DNA of 64,000 nt from Triatoma infestans. Its lineage: Eukaryota; Arthropoda; Insecta; Hemiptera; Reduviidae. Positions 55,477-64,000 of this stretch are shown here, piece after piece. Both the position numbers and the translations under genes were made by a program. The stretch lies in the NCBI GenBank assembly GCA_011037195.1, contig JAAEAF010006182.1:1-64000 (forward strand), written 5' to 3'. The notes below the pieces were generated by a model. That model made no database searches, was not told the DNA's origin, and saw nothing but the letters and a program-made list of their open reading frames with translations. Within the stretch, counting starts at the first letter, position 1. Each line of letters begins with the position of its first letter.

Positions 55477-56122
55477 TATAACACACTCCCAGAATAAATA
55501 TCCCGGGGGTGTGGGGAACTAGGATTCGTGATTCTGCAAATAAAATACACCCAGTAAATGTCAAAGCACACTTAGTAAAATGTTACATATATTCTGAAAA
55601 GCATATACAGTAAATGGTTGCTATGACCAATCTGTTCGCTCAGGGAGTGACACAGATTGTCAATCGTCGCTCGTCGAGTAGAGTGGCCTGGCCCTCTTGC
55701 CTAGCGCACACTACTTATCGGTGATCGTTGTACGAACAAACGGCCTGGCTCTCCTGCCTAGCGCAGATGTCTTGAAACGGTGATCGCTGGATGAGTAAAC
55801 GGCCTGGCTCTCTTGCCTAGCGCAGATGCTCTGAGAAGTTAGTTAAGGGCCTGCCTAGCTAGCGCCAAAACTATTAGAAGAGTTTCTAATCGCTGAGTAC
55901 TTCTCTCTCTCCTCTTCTCTCTCTCCGATCATTCTGGTCGTGGATGGCCCCTTATATACGATTCTGAGGTGGTAGGGATGGTGTCCAGTAGGCGGGTCTA
56001 GCCGGTGAAAGTTCTCCCCTCTGTAGTGGAGTAGGAGAGTCCTAGTGTAGTGGGGGTGTGCCTCCCTAGTGAAAGGTCCACTTGGTGCAAACCTGGTGGC
56101 CGGGCGGAGAACTGTTGTTACA
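55477..56122 (-). repeat. 5' LTR of the Gypsy element
   Basis: 646 bp; carries an extra CTATTAGAAGAG...CTCTCTCTCC segment around 55870-55927 absent from the 3' LTR. Confidence 0.95.
55951..55958 (-). promoter_or_regulatory. TATA box in the Gypsy 5' LTR
   Basis: TATATAAG on the minus strand, followed by GGGGCC. The same box lies at 51416-51423 in the 3' LTR. Confidence 0.65.
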
Positions 56123-56126
56123 ACAG

Positions 56127-57031
56127 ACGCAGACGCGTTACGATCGTGGCGCGCTCTCTGCCAAACAAATTTTGCAGAGAAAATTCAAGAAATACATAAT
56201 CATAGCTTGGATATTACAGAAGAAATGAAGCGCTAATCTTCATTGAGGATCTTTGTCTTGCAATGTGTTGCAAGTTGTTGGCACTATTGAGAGTTACAGT
56301 GCAATAGGTCGATCAATGCAACATTCGAGAGAGAACGCTCAGAGAGCAATCATACACCAGAAATGACTTACAGCTATTCTCCAAGAAAATACACTGCAAC
56401 TCCTTCAAGAAAAAAGATAGCATTTGATGCCATCATACAAGCTGTGATCAACCAATCTGGTGGATTTACTTTTAGGACGCTCCAGGTGGGACTGGAAAAA
56501 CGTTCTTAATTTCCTTAATCCTGGCTAAAATCCGTTCAAATGGCCACATTGCGTTAGCACTTGCTTATTCAGGTAATGCTGCTACGTTGATGAAAGGAGG
56601 TAGAACAGCGCATTCAATGGCTCACAAGAAGTCATTGGAAGCATTAGACCATACATTTAAACACTTGCGAAATAATCAGGCTCCATTTGGTGGAGCATTG
56701 GTGTTACTATCCGGTGACTTCAGACAAATGCTTCCAGTGATATTTCGCTCAACACCAGCTGATGAATTGCATGCCTGCTTGAGATATTCAACTCTTTGGA
56801 GCAGTGAAAAAAATTCATTTAACAACGAATATGAAAGTTCAACTTCAAAACGATCGAACAGCTGCCACATTTTCAAAACAATTACTCGAAGTCGGTAACG
56901 GCACTGCCCCTACAAAACCAGCAACAGGAAAAATCATCTTCGCATCTAATTTCTCCAGCATTATACATTCAAAAGAAGGTACTCCAAGGTATTCCAAAGT
57001 ATCGAAACAAATTATCAAGATCACGCATTAA
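56127..57031 (+). pseudogene. Helitron Pif1-like helicase fragment
   Basis: Frames in order: EALIFIEDLCLAM, then SRENAQRAIIHQK, KKIAFDAIIQAVINQSGGF and, from about 56473, DAPGGTGKTFLISLILAKIR (Walker A, P-loop), GGRTAHSMAHKKSLEALD, FGGALVLLSGDFRQMLPVI and STPADELHACLRYSTLW. A frameshift near 56800 leads to KKIHLTTNMKVQLQNDRTAA and FSKQLLEVGNGTAP. This is the superfamily 1 helicase part of Rep-helicase proteins of Helitrons. TAHS is joined directly to MAHKKSLEAL, so a segment expected to carry Walker B is missing. The rest of the protein is absent, cut by the Gypsy junction on the left and Merlin on the right. Confidence 0.85.
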
Positions 57032-57486
57032 GGCTGATGATGTAATGGTGTTAGTTCATACCAGGAATTTGTGAAATATCAGCATAATATGACCTCCACA
57101 TATCAGACATTATAGTTGTGTCTGGATTAATACACTCCTTAATAACGGTGGGTAGCATTTCCGAAGATCGGTTAGGTACAGCACACAAGAAGCACTGTTT
57201 GTATTCACAACAAATCCCCCCAAAAACCCATTGTGGAGGTTACACCCTTCCATTATTATTTTTCCGCTTAGAAAAGCACGATTCGTCAATTTCGACTGTT
57301 TTGTTTATACCGCCAACTTTTATGGGTTTCTTATCAGAGAATCAGCGCAAACTTCTCGTAAGTAGTTCTTCTAATCTGTTATTGCGACAGTACTCATATT
57401 GAATTCATCTTCACAGAACTTAGTTGTTGTATAATGTTTGGCCGAAGAGTATGTAAAATATATAATATGCGGCAACCTACTGCCAT

Positions 57487-57487
57487 C

Positions 57488-57528
<41 letters not shown>

Positions 57529-57535
57529 TAATAAT
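57487..57535. repeat. (AAT)n microsatellite, LINE tail
   Basis: About 45 bp of AAT repeats serving as the 3' tail of the LINE at 57492-58463. Confidence 0.9.
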
Positions 57536-58463
57536 ATAATACTGTATTTATGAATATATTACATATTACAGCGAGTCTGGTGTAATACAATATTTGTACA
57601 ACAAATATAAAAAAAAAAATGTATGTATATATATACATAAACAAAAAAAAATAATAATAATCCAAAATAGCAGACTGATAACTAACAGTAACTAATAAAT
57701 GAATAGATTAATAACGAAAATGAGAATTATTCTTCGTTACAAAATAATCTTAATTTTAACATATTACAGATATAATAGTAAATACTGTTCATTGTCTGAT
57801 ATATTTAATAAATTTAATAGATTATCACTATCTGTTAGATCTTGTACAATATATATACTTAAAAATTTATTTCTATAAGGTAAATAAATAGGACATTCCG
57901 GCAGAAGATGTTTTAAGGTCCCCAACCTATGGAGGTTACATACACAACATATCTCTTCGCTATCAATTCTGTAAGTAGTACCTTCAATATACAGATTAAT
58001 GATAGTCCTGTTACATAACCTTAGCTGCATAATTGTTCGCTGTTTTCTAATATTATTATTATTAAGTATATAGAATTCCCCTTGTCCAAAAGAGCCAATA
58101 CATCTATACAATGGATTATAGTTACTATTCAATACTCTGTTCACATCATTACTCAGAGTGTGATTAGACCATCTTTCTACAATTTCATCTTTAATGTTTG
58201 TAACCAACTCCACACTTATCGTCCCACCAATCGTATCAGGGTAGCCAAGAGATAGAAGAATATTATATAATCGACCAAACCACGATATATTTGTCATCTT
58301 ACGATTATCATTTTTTATTGTATGACACCCAAGAATTAAGCACCGTTTTGCAAGATCATTCGAATCTCTGGAAAGCAAATTTAACCCACCAATTTAACGC
58401 TCTTTTCAATATAGTTACGCTAAGCGGTTTGATACCTAGTCCTAGCCTAACAAAATGAACTAA
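57492..58463 (-). pseudogene. LINE 3' end inserted in Merlin copy 2, target duplication CCATCTAAT
   Basis: CCATCTAAT occurs at 57483-57491 and 58464-58472. The minus-strand coding begins VHFVRLGLGIKPLSVTILKR; after a stop, 58378-57764 is an open frame of 204 codons ending in a LINE tail with CNRTIINLYIEG, EEICCVCNLHRLGTLKHLLP and ECPIYLPYRNKFL (C-x2-C ... HLLxECPxY). The 3' end is an ATT repeat (57487-57535). 5'-truncated. Confidence 0.8.
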
Positions 58464-58884
58464 CCATCTAATCATCTACCTTTTCTAACTCCAATTGTAA
58501 CACAATTTTTTTTTGTCACATTTCCATCTGTCGTGGGATTCATAATATTAAAGAGACATTTCATGCCCATTTGCACAATAACGCGTATTATGTAGTATGC
58601 TTTTAACGCATAAATAATTAATTGCTTTTTCTTTACTGTCAATACCACGGATCACTGTAATAAGAGGGAAGTTTAGCGAACTGCAGGACTGATGAACCAG
58701 TATAGCCTGGTCGCCTCTTCCTATTTTACTTCTCTTATCAATCTCGCCGAACAAGTTAAGAATTGCAATTAGATAAATCGCACAGTCTCCCTTTTTAGAC
58801 GTATATAATAAAAAGTGAATAAAAATTGATTAGTGAAACACATAAGGTTTCCATATAAAATGATTATAGCCGTGCGGTCGTCAA

Positions 58885-59300
58885 ACAGAAAAGACCCAAC
58901 TTGTTTTTAAAAGAAAAATTCTTTACCAACAAAAGATATTATTTTATTGTACAACTGTACAGCTAATTGTAGAAATAAAATAGGAATATTCGTATAAAAT
59001 TTGTAGTATATTTTTTTAGTATTTTAACGGCCAAACAGCTGCGCTCGACCAACTGTAAAACCTGCGGTTGACAGGCATTTTTTTTTTATTTCGTAAAATT
59101 ACTTTTCTAAATTTCTACTAACTCAATTATTTTTTAAAGTGGGCGATTTTATTAAATTGAAAATTTTCTTTTCAATAAAACCAGAAAGGATAAAAAGGTG
59201 AAATAAATAATGAAAAAAAAAAACACAAAAATTATTTCGAAGATTTTCGTTTTTTTCAAAATTTTTTTAATTGAAAGATTTCTTTATTCAATGGAAGCCA
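58885..59300. other. AT-rich spacer
   Basis: Nothing recognised. Confidence 0.4.
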
Positions 59301-59302
59301 AA

Positions 59303-59600
59303 TATATGAGTGTCATTCAATAAGTAACGAGACAAATCGCTGTAGCTCAAATACGATTTATTTTATCAATACAAAACATTGGCTATATAGTCCCAGCAAT
59401 ATTTATACACTTGTCCCATTGTTTTTCTAATTTGTACTTGCCTCTGTGCATAAAATTCTCTGGGTTGATCTCGAAACCATTTTTGCACCTGATGTTTTTA
59501 ACTTCTTAATTGGATTGAAAATGTTTCCTAACTTAGAGCCTCTTTAAGGGTGTCTAAACAAATGGAAGTACTCCCATCCCACTTCCTGAACTGTTCCTTG
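59303..59600 (-). pseudogene. Mariner-like transposase C terminus with one terminal repeat
   Basis: Minus strand, in mixed frames: FHLF-like start, LKEALS, KHQVQKWFRDQPREFYAQR, LEKQWDKCINIAGTI. The block QKWLRxQPxxFYxxGIxxLxxRWxKCI is the end of mariner transposases. The outer edge (GTCATTCAATAAGTAACGAG) resembles a mariner inverted terminus. The rest of the transposon is missing. Confidence 0.65.
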
Positions 59601-59604
59601 AGTT

Positions 59605-60050
59605 AATTGTACCGTGTGTGAAGAAAGAAGACTTTAGTCAAGAGTCCACGATCGTCAAGAGACAATACGACTACATCGGTTTGCCGGCCTATGCAACGAA
59701 TATTCACGTTGGAGGTGTTCTGCGAGACTATCTAAGAGTGACAGTGCTGAGACGGAACCCGCTAAAACTTCTAGAGGAAATTCTCAAGAGTAAATAAGAA
59801 CTCGATGTGGAAGAAAGAATCGTGTAGGGCACTAAAAGAATAGCAATTTGTATGTTGAGACGTTCCTCACTCCTCAAGATGGGAGAATGTTAAGAATTTA
59901 GTGAACGATATATAAATATTGTGAAGTATCGATTTTTTTTATTTTTTTCGATTACAGTTATCGCAATGGCGGCAACAACAGTTTTTTTTTTCCTTTTTTT
60001 AGTAGAGTTTAAGTTGACTTCCATTACGGTTGTTTTTTTGTGTGCGTTTA
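59605..60050. other. Unassigned sequence
   Basis: A GC-richer patch (TTTGCCGGCCTATGC, GTTGGAGGTGTTCTGC) near 59680-59760; no frame long enough to call. Confidence 0.35.
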
Positions 60051-60059
60051 CTATTTATT

Positions 60060-60287
60060 ATTGTGGTGGTTGGTTACGCAGAGCTGGAAAGCAACAGAGA
60101 CATTTTCCGTGGTAGCCTGCTTCATTTTTCAGGAGTCAGTGTTTAAACTGAATTTATTTGCTGTGTGCAAGTCTGTGTTATCAGATCACACTATCTGTCA
60201 AACGCATCCTAAAGATGGGCGAACGCCCGAAACCGGTCGATGACCACAAAATGAAGCAGGCTACCACGGAAAATGTCTCTGATGTTT
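60060..60287. mobile_element. Foldback element M, short copy
   Basis: TGGTGGTTGGTTACGCAGAG and CAGAGACATTTTCCGTGG at the left, CGAAACCGGTCGATGACC and GCTACCACGGAAAATGTC at the right. Most of the left arm is deleted. Confidence 0.7.
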
Positions 60288-61020
60288 ATTTATTTATTTA
60301 TTTATTAAGCTTTAACGTATTACAAAAATACAATAAGCACGTCAACAAATTCAAGCTGTGATGTACAAAGAAACTGAGTTTACTTTAAATAAACTTTGCT
60401 CTTTATAATTAATGTAACGTACATATAACCAGAGATACTTAGTCTATACAAAATTCTGTAACCTTCCACTTGTATTCTAAATATTCAGTAACACTGTAGA
60501 AAATTTTCTCTATCAGAAATCTTCTTACTACTTTTCTAAACTGTTTTTCTTCAATTTCTTGAATTTCATGCGGCAAGTTATTATATATTTTCCGAGACAT
60601 TATAGTTGGAGACAAATCAGATTTTTTTCAGTCTTTTAGTTGGAATGTGTAAGTTGTTTTTGCTTCTTATGCCATATTGATGGAAATCACTTTTGAAAAC
60701 ATTATTAGTATTATCTTTTATAGCCAATAAATTAGTGATAATAAACAAAGATGGCAAAGTTAGAAGAGAATGCTCTTTAAACAATGCTTTACAACTATCT
60801 CTATTATTTTTTTCTAAACATGGTTCTTATTGCTTTTTTTTGTAGCTTAAACACTAGATTACTATCAGAAGCTGCTCCCCATAGCAGTATACCATAGCTC
60901 ATTTTAGAATAAAACAACCCGTAATAGGCAGTTTTCAAAACCTCTACTGATACTTCATCTCTCAGCTTTCTGAGCATGTATACTACTTGTTCTAATTTAC
61001 CGCACAGATTCTATTTATTT
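60288..61020 (-). pseudogene. LINE ORF2 C-terminal remnant with TTTA-repeat tail
   Basis: Minus strand from about 61015: RICGKLEQVVYMLRKLRDEV, SVEVLKTAYYGLFYSKMSYG, ILLWGAASDSNLVFKLQKKA and IRTMFRKK, then degraded pieces (HSLLTLPSLFIITNLL, HQYGIRSKNNLHIP). SYGILLWGxAxxxxxVFxLQKKAIR is a conserved block after the LINE reverse transcriptase. The 3' end carries (TAAA)n (plus strand TTTA repeat at about 60283-60304). Several stops. Confidence 0.75.
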
Positions 61021-61024
61021 AGAG

Positions 61025-61310
61025 ATTTCTATTTATTATTTATTTAGAGTATGTATGATAATAATAAAGTATTGACTTTATTTAAAATTTATGTCATACA
61101 TTTTTTTTTTTTTCCTTTGAATATCAGTTCCTTAAATTTTCATTTAAATTTAATTATATAACAACATGAGTTATCACCAAAAATTGCATTAAACATTGAA
61201 AGATATGATTTATTGTTGATCACACATTCTTTGTCGTCTCATCTTTATAATCTTGTATTTGTCTGCAAAGTCTATTATCTTGGTGAATGTTTTTGTTGAA
61301 ATAATATATA
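61025..61310. other. AT-rich spacer
   Basis: Nothing recognised. Confidence 0.4.
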
Positions 61311-61317
61311 AATAGCT

Positions 61318-61445
61318 GTAGATGAATTATAAGACATATTAGGTAAAACTGACAAAATTGTTTATAATCTATTAAACTTCAAGGCAGAATGTTGATTAGG
61401 TGCCCCGCGTTTTCTCGAGCCGGCCTTGGTTCCGATAGTAATAAT
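61318..61445 (+). repeat. Repeat Z, truncated copy
   Basis: ATGAATTATAAGACATATTAG, TCAAGGCAGAATGTTG, AGGTGCCCCGCG, GAGCCGGCCTTGG. An AGAAT repeat follows at about 61448-61470. Confidence 0.7.
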
Positions 61446-61449
61446 TAGA

Positions 61450-62225
61450 ATAGAATAGAATAGAAATGTGTTTATTTAGAAAAAAACAAAGTTTACATTG
61501 ATTGTGAAACTAGACATGGGAAAATACGTCTGTCGAGTGGTCTGTGGTAATAAAACAATAAAAATAAACATTATTAAGATAATAAGCAATAAAAATAAAG
61601 ATTTTCTTAAATATATTAACTTAAAAAAAATGAAATACACTATTCATGTTTACTTGTAATTATTATTGAATTTCCTTATTTCTTTATTTCTGATTACTAG
61701 TTAAATTGTTTTACTAATTTTGCGTGATATAAACTCGCTATTCTTGCACATGTTAGATTGATCGTCCCGGCGAACACAGTGGAGATAAAGTGTGCTTAAT
61801 AAAGAAAACGATAATGATCAGTCCTCAACAGATTTACTTTCAATTTAGGCAACATACAAAAAAAAATCCTGCACAAACTCAATAAAGTGAGAACATTGAG
61901 TGCTAAACAGAACGTAATACAATACAATTTTTTTTTTGTACAAAACATAATACTTGGATGAATTAATAAGAAAAATAACACTCACCCTTGCGGGTTTAAT
62001 TATTGTAAAAAAAAAAAATATTAAACTCGAACACTATTTTAAACACACTTTTCTTTACAATGAAATGTTACAAAACTACCCATATGATTTATTTAGAATA
62101 TTTTCAAATACTACCATGTGATTTAATTAAATTATTTAAAATATATTCCCAAATGGTTTGTCATTCTCTTAAGAGATGCCGCTGCTCTTCGTCATGAATT
62201 CCGTAATGAATTTTTAGCTTCCATT
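61450..62225. other. AT-rich spacer
   Basis: The left edge (AGAAT repeats, then GTGTTTATTTAG) may be the tail of a minus-strand LINE. Nothing else. Confidence 0.4.
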
Positions 62226-62227
62226 CG

Positions 62228-63178
62228 TTTTTACTTTCTCTTACTCATAGTAAGAGAAAGTATTGTAATCGTGTCAAATTTTCGATATCAAGTTTTCACC
62301 GCAAATATCCGTTTTGAGATCCAAAACTGTGATTTATAGCAAATGGTCTGTGTGTGTTATTTAAACAGCATAGCTCAAAAACGAAAAACCGTAGAAAGTT
62401 GAAACTTGATATTCCGTTTAGGTGGCTCATCTGTCAAAATTCCTCAACCGGAAGTACCACTTTACAAGTTGTTTTTTTTTTACTATTTTGCATTGTTCTC
62501 AAAAATAGCTCCGACGATTTTCTTCAAACTTTTATACATCAACTACACATACAAAGGATTACAACATTTATTGGAAACATTTATCTGGACAAATTCATTT
62601 AAGGGCACTTTTGGGGGAAGGGTGGGGTTAGGTTTCCATCTTAAGTGCTATTTCAGTTTATTAGACAATTCTATCATCTAAATAATGTTAATTAGAATTG
62701 AATATGTAGTTGCGATTCCGGGTTTTAAAAAAATCGGATAACGAAAGTGTGTTTGTTATACTAAATGATTTTTTCCCTTTTTCGCAATTTTCTCAAAAAT
62801 GGCCCCGACGATTTACTTGAAACTTCCTATATAAACTACACATACAAAGAGCTACAACTTTTATTTAAAACATTTCTCTGGGAAAATTCATTTAAGTGCA
62901 ATTTTGGAGGAGGGGTGGGGTTACAGCTTCTTCTAAACTGGTATCATAATTGATTATACAATTCAATCATCCAAACAAAATTAATTAGAAATAAATAGAT
63001 AGGTAAAATTCCGAGTTGCAGGAAAATTAGTAAACCGGAAGTGCGCTTTTACTGAACAGTTTTTTCAATTTTCAACTAAGTTTATTCAATTTGATACACA
63101 AACTATAACATTTGTTAATTATAATTTTGAGAACAGGAGTAAGAGAAAGTTGTGTCAGTGTTTCACACCAGATTTTTT
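62228..63178 (-). repeat. Repeat H, full-length copy
   Basis: Reverse orientation, about 950 bp: hairpin ACTTTCTCTTACTCATAG with TAAGAGAAAGT, short GTGTGT stretch, three units (markers near 62449, 62743 and 63036, period about 293 bp), and the terminal block GGAGTAAGAGAAAGT followed by GTGTTTCACACCAGATT. Confidence 0.9.
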
Positions 63179-63239
63179 TTCTCTATAACACATACATAAC
63201 TAGTGGCCGTTTAGCAGACTTATAATCTCTTTCTTTAGT

Positions 63240-63492
63240 AGATAAATAAGTAACAGTAGACGAATTAAAGACATATTAAGAAAAACTGTCAATTTTTTCG
63301 ATAATCTATTAACCTTCAAGGCAAAACGTTGTTTCTTAGGTGACCCGCGCTTTCTCGAGCCGGCCCTGGTTCCGATGGTAATAATTATTATCAGTTAAAA
63401 TATTGGGAATGTGTACGCAATGAGCTGCACTATGGTAAACAAAAATTTGAAGTATGGTATCTTACAACGGGATAATGCAGGATAATGCACAG
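63240..63492 (+). repeat. Repeat Z, longest copy
   Basis: GACGAATTAAAGACATATTA, CTATTAACCTTCAAGGC, GGTGACCCGCGCTTTCTCG, GCCGGCCCTGGTTCCG and GGGATAATGCAGGATAATG. Confidence 0.7.
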
Positions 63493-63494
63493 TA

Positions 63495-64000
63495 TCAGTT
63501 TAATAAAATTATTTCTTATTTAAAAAAAGAAATAGTTCTCCTTATCACTGATAAATGGTAAAGTTTAACCGGTGAAAAAAAAAAAATATATTTATTAAAA
63601 AATAATGTATCCGTTTAACCGGTCAAAAAAAAAAAATATATTTATTAAAAAATAATGTATCGAGGGAAGAGTGTTACCCGCTTGGTGACCCGTATTACTG
63701 AAAATACATTACCCAGAGTAGACAACTATAAGAGAGTGGACCCGTACATAAATTTCCTAAACGTCCCCCATGTTATAGATATCACTATAGTCACTCGCTA
63801 TATTTCATAGCTCTCTTGGTATTGTATAGCTTCCTGTACAGAATATTTACCCCATTCCACTTCTTTTTTTTTTTCTTTTTTTTTTTATATTGTACTTATA
63901 TTTATCTACTTACAAGAAGCGCTGCTGACTTTTTGAGATATACACTAAAATGATGTGTAAAATAATTTCCACTCTTAAAGACCCTTTATGTTAAATTTAT
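63495..64000. other. Spacer with a short tandem duplication; the end matches an M interior
   Basis: GTTTAACCGGT plus an A tract and TATATTTATTAAAAAATAA occurs twice in tandem (about 63560-63660). From about 63935 the sequence matches 45645-45715 (CACTAAAATGATGTG, AAGACCCTTTATG), so another M-related element starts at the edge. Confidence 0.55.

Larger units (their letters stand above)
50976..56122 (-). mobile_element. Gypsy-type LTR retrotransposon, structurally complete, young
   Basis: Two near-identical LTRs (50976-51587 and 55477-56122) enclose one 1278-codon polyprotein. ACAG flanks the element (50972-50975 and 56123-56126) as a 4-bp target duplication. A polypurine tract (AAGGGGGAGGA on the minus strand) adjoins the 3' LTR and a primer-binding-site-like TGGCGCCC lies 7 nt from the 5' LTR. 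The LTRs differ mainly by a 34-bp CT-rich insertion in the 5' copy plus a few substitutions, so insertion was recent. No envelope-like frame is present. Confidence 0.97.
57045..58879 (-). pseudogene. Merlin transposon copy 2, with 5' terminal inverted repeat, split by a LINE
   Basis: The minus strand begins with the terminal repeat (58848-58879), then from 58754 an N-terminal part with a zinc-ribbon look (YCANGHEMSL, RWKCDKKK) and CVTIGVRKGR. After the LINE (57492-58463) it continues SRLPHIIYFTY, TTTKFCEDEFNMSTVAITD, NYLREVCADSLIRNP and INKTVEIDESCFSKRKNNNG, PPQWVFGGICCEYKQCFL, TIMSDMWRSYYADI. It stops at 57045, before the last catalytic Glu. Stops and frameshifts are many; two TAA codons are at the same positions as in copy 1. 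Confidence 0.85.

Noticed and set aside
58548..58754. Possible independent small gene with a Cys/His motif.
   Set aside because: Position, orientation, the 5' terminal repeat and continuation after the LINE make it the N terminus of Merlin copy 2.
1..64000. CRISPR arrays, bacterial operons, riboswitches or prokaryotic terminators.
   Set aside because: No regularly spaced short repeats with unique spacers; codon context, polyadenylation tails, SINEs and LINEs show eukaryotic DNA.

Overview
The window is eukaryotic, AT-rich, non-coding DNA, and it reads as an accumulation of transposable elements. I found no credible single-copy host gene, no genuine tRNA or rRNA gene and no bacterial-type operon. 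The mix of families (Jockey-like and R1-like non-LTR retrotransposons, a Gypsy-type LTR element, Merlin, a mariner-like remnant, Helitron helicase, tRNA-derived SINEs) fits an arthropod genome, probably an insect. The species cannot be fixed from the sequence alone.

Layout. 0.7-2.4 kb: minus-strand pseudogene of a dispersed protein family. 3.3-12.9 kb: LINE 3' ends and many copies of one noncoding repeat (called H here). H is hit by solo LTRs, and one of those is hit by a miniature LTR element (TRIM). A second TRIM with both LTRs lies at 10.46-11.39 kb. 14-20.5 kb: a SINE with target-site duplication, an inverted repeat, a repeat called Y, an H copy split by a solo LTR, and a LINE tail inside a CT tract. 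20.55-22.67 kb: an H copy split by a 5'-truncated R1-like retrotransposon with a duplication of about 35 bp. 23.5-27.2 kb: a nearly complete Jockey-like element (minus). 29-31.2 kb: a LINE ORF1 interrupted by a solo LTR and another LINE tail. 33.6-38.5 kb: solo LTR, SINE, an inverted-dimer DNA transposon, and a full-length H copy carrying a SINE. 38.8-40.7 kb: a dead Jockey-like copy with an inserted R1-like tail and an internal 390-bp duplication. 41.6-47.8 kb: long-inverted-repeat foldback elements (M) and further H copies. 48.2-49.7 kb: foldback, LINE scrap and Merlin copy 1. 50.8-57.0 kb: an almost undamaged Gypsy-type element (LTRs 612 and 646 bp, one 1278-codon ORF) inserted in a Helitron remnant. 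57.0-58.9 kb: Merlin copy 2 split by a LINE. 59.3-64 kb: mariner scrap, M, LINE tail, repeat Z and a full-length H copy.

How the parts relate. The only protein likely to be expressible as it stands is the Gypsy polyprotein, and it lacks a recognisable protease. All other coding regions carry stops, frameshifts, deletions or truncations. The most interesting material is structural: the abundant H family (15-bp subterminal inverted repeats, 3' hairpin, internal microsatellite, about 300-bp internal tandem units), the M foldbacks with a 9-bp target duplication, the TRIMs, and two Merlin copies that share two stop codons and together show the element's terminal inverted repeat.
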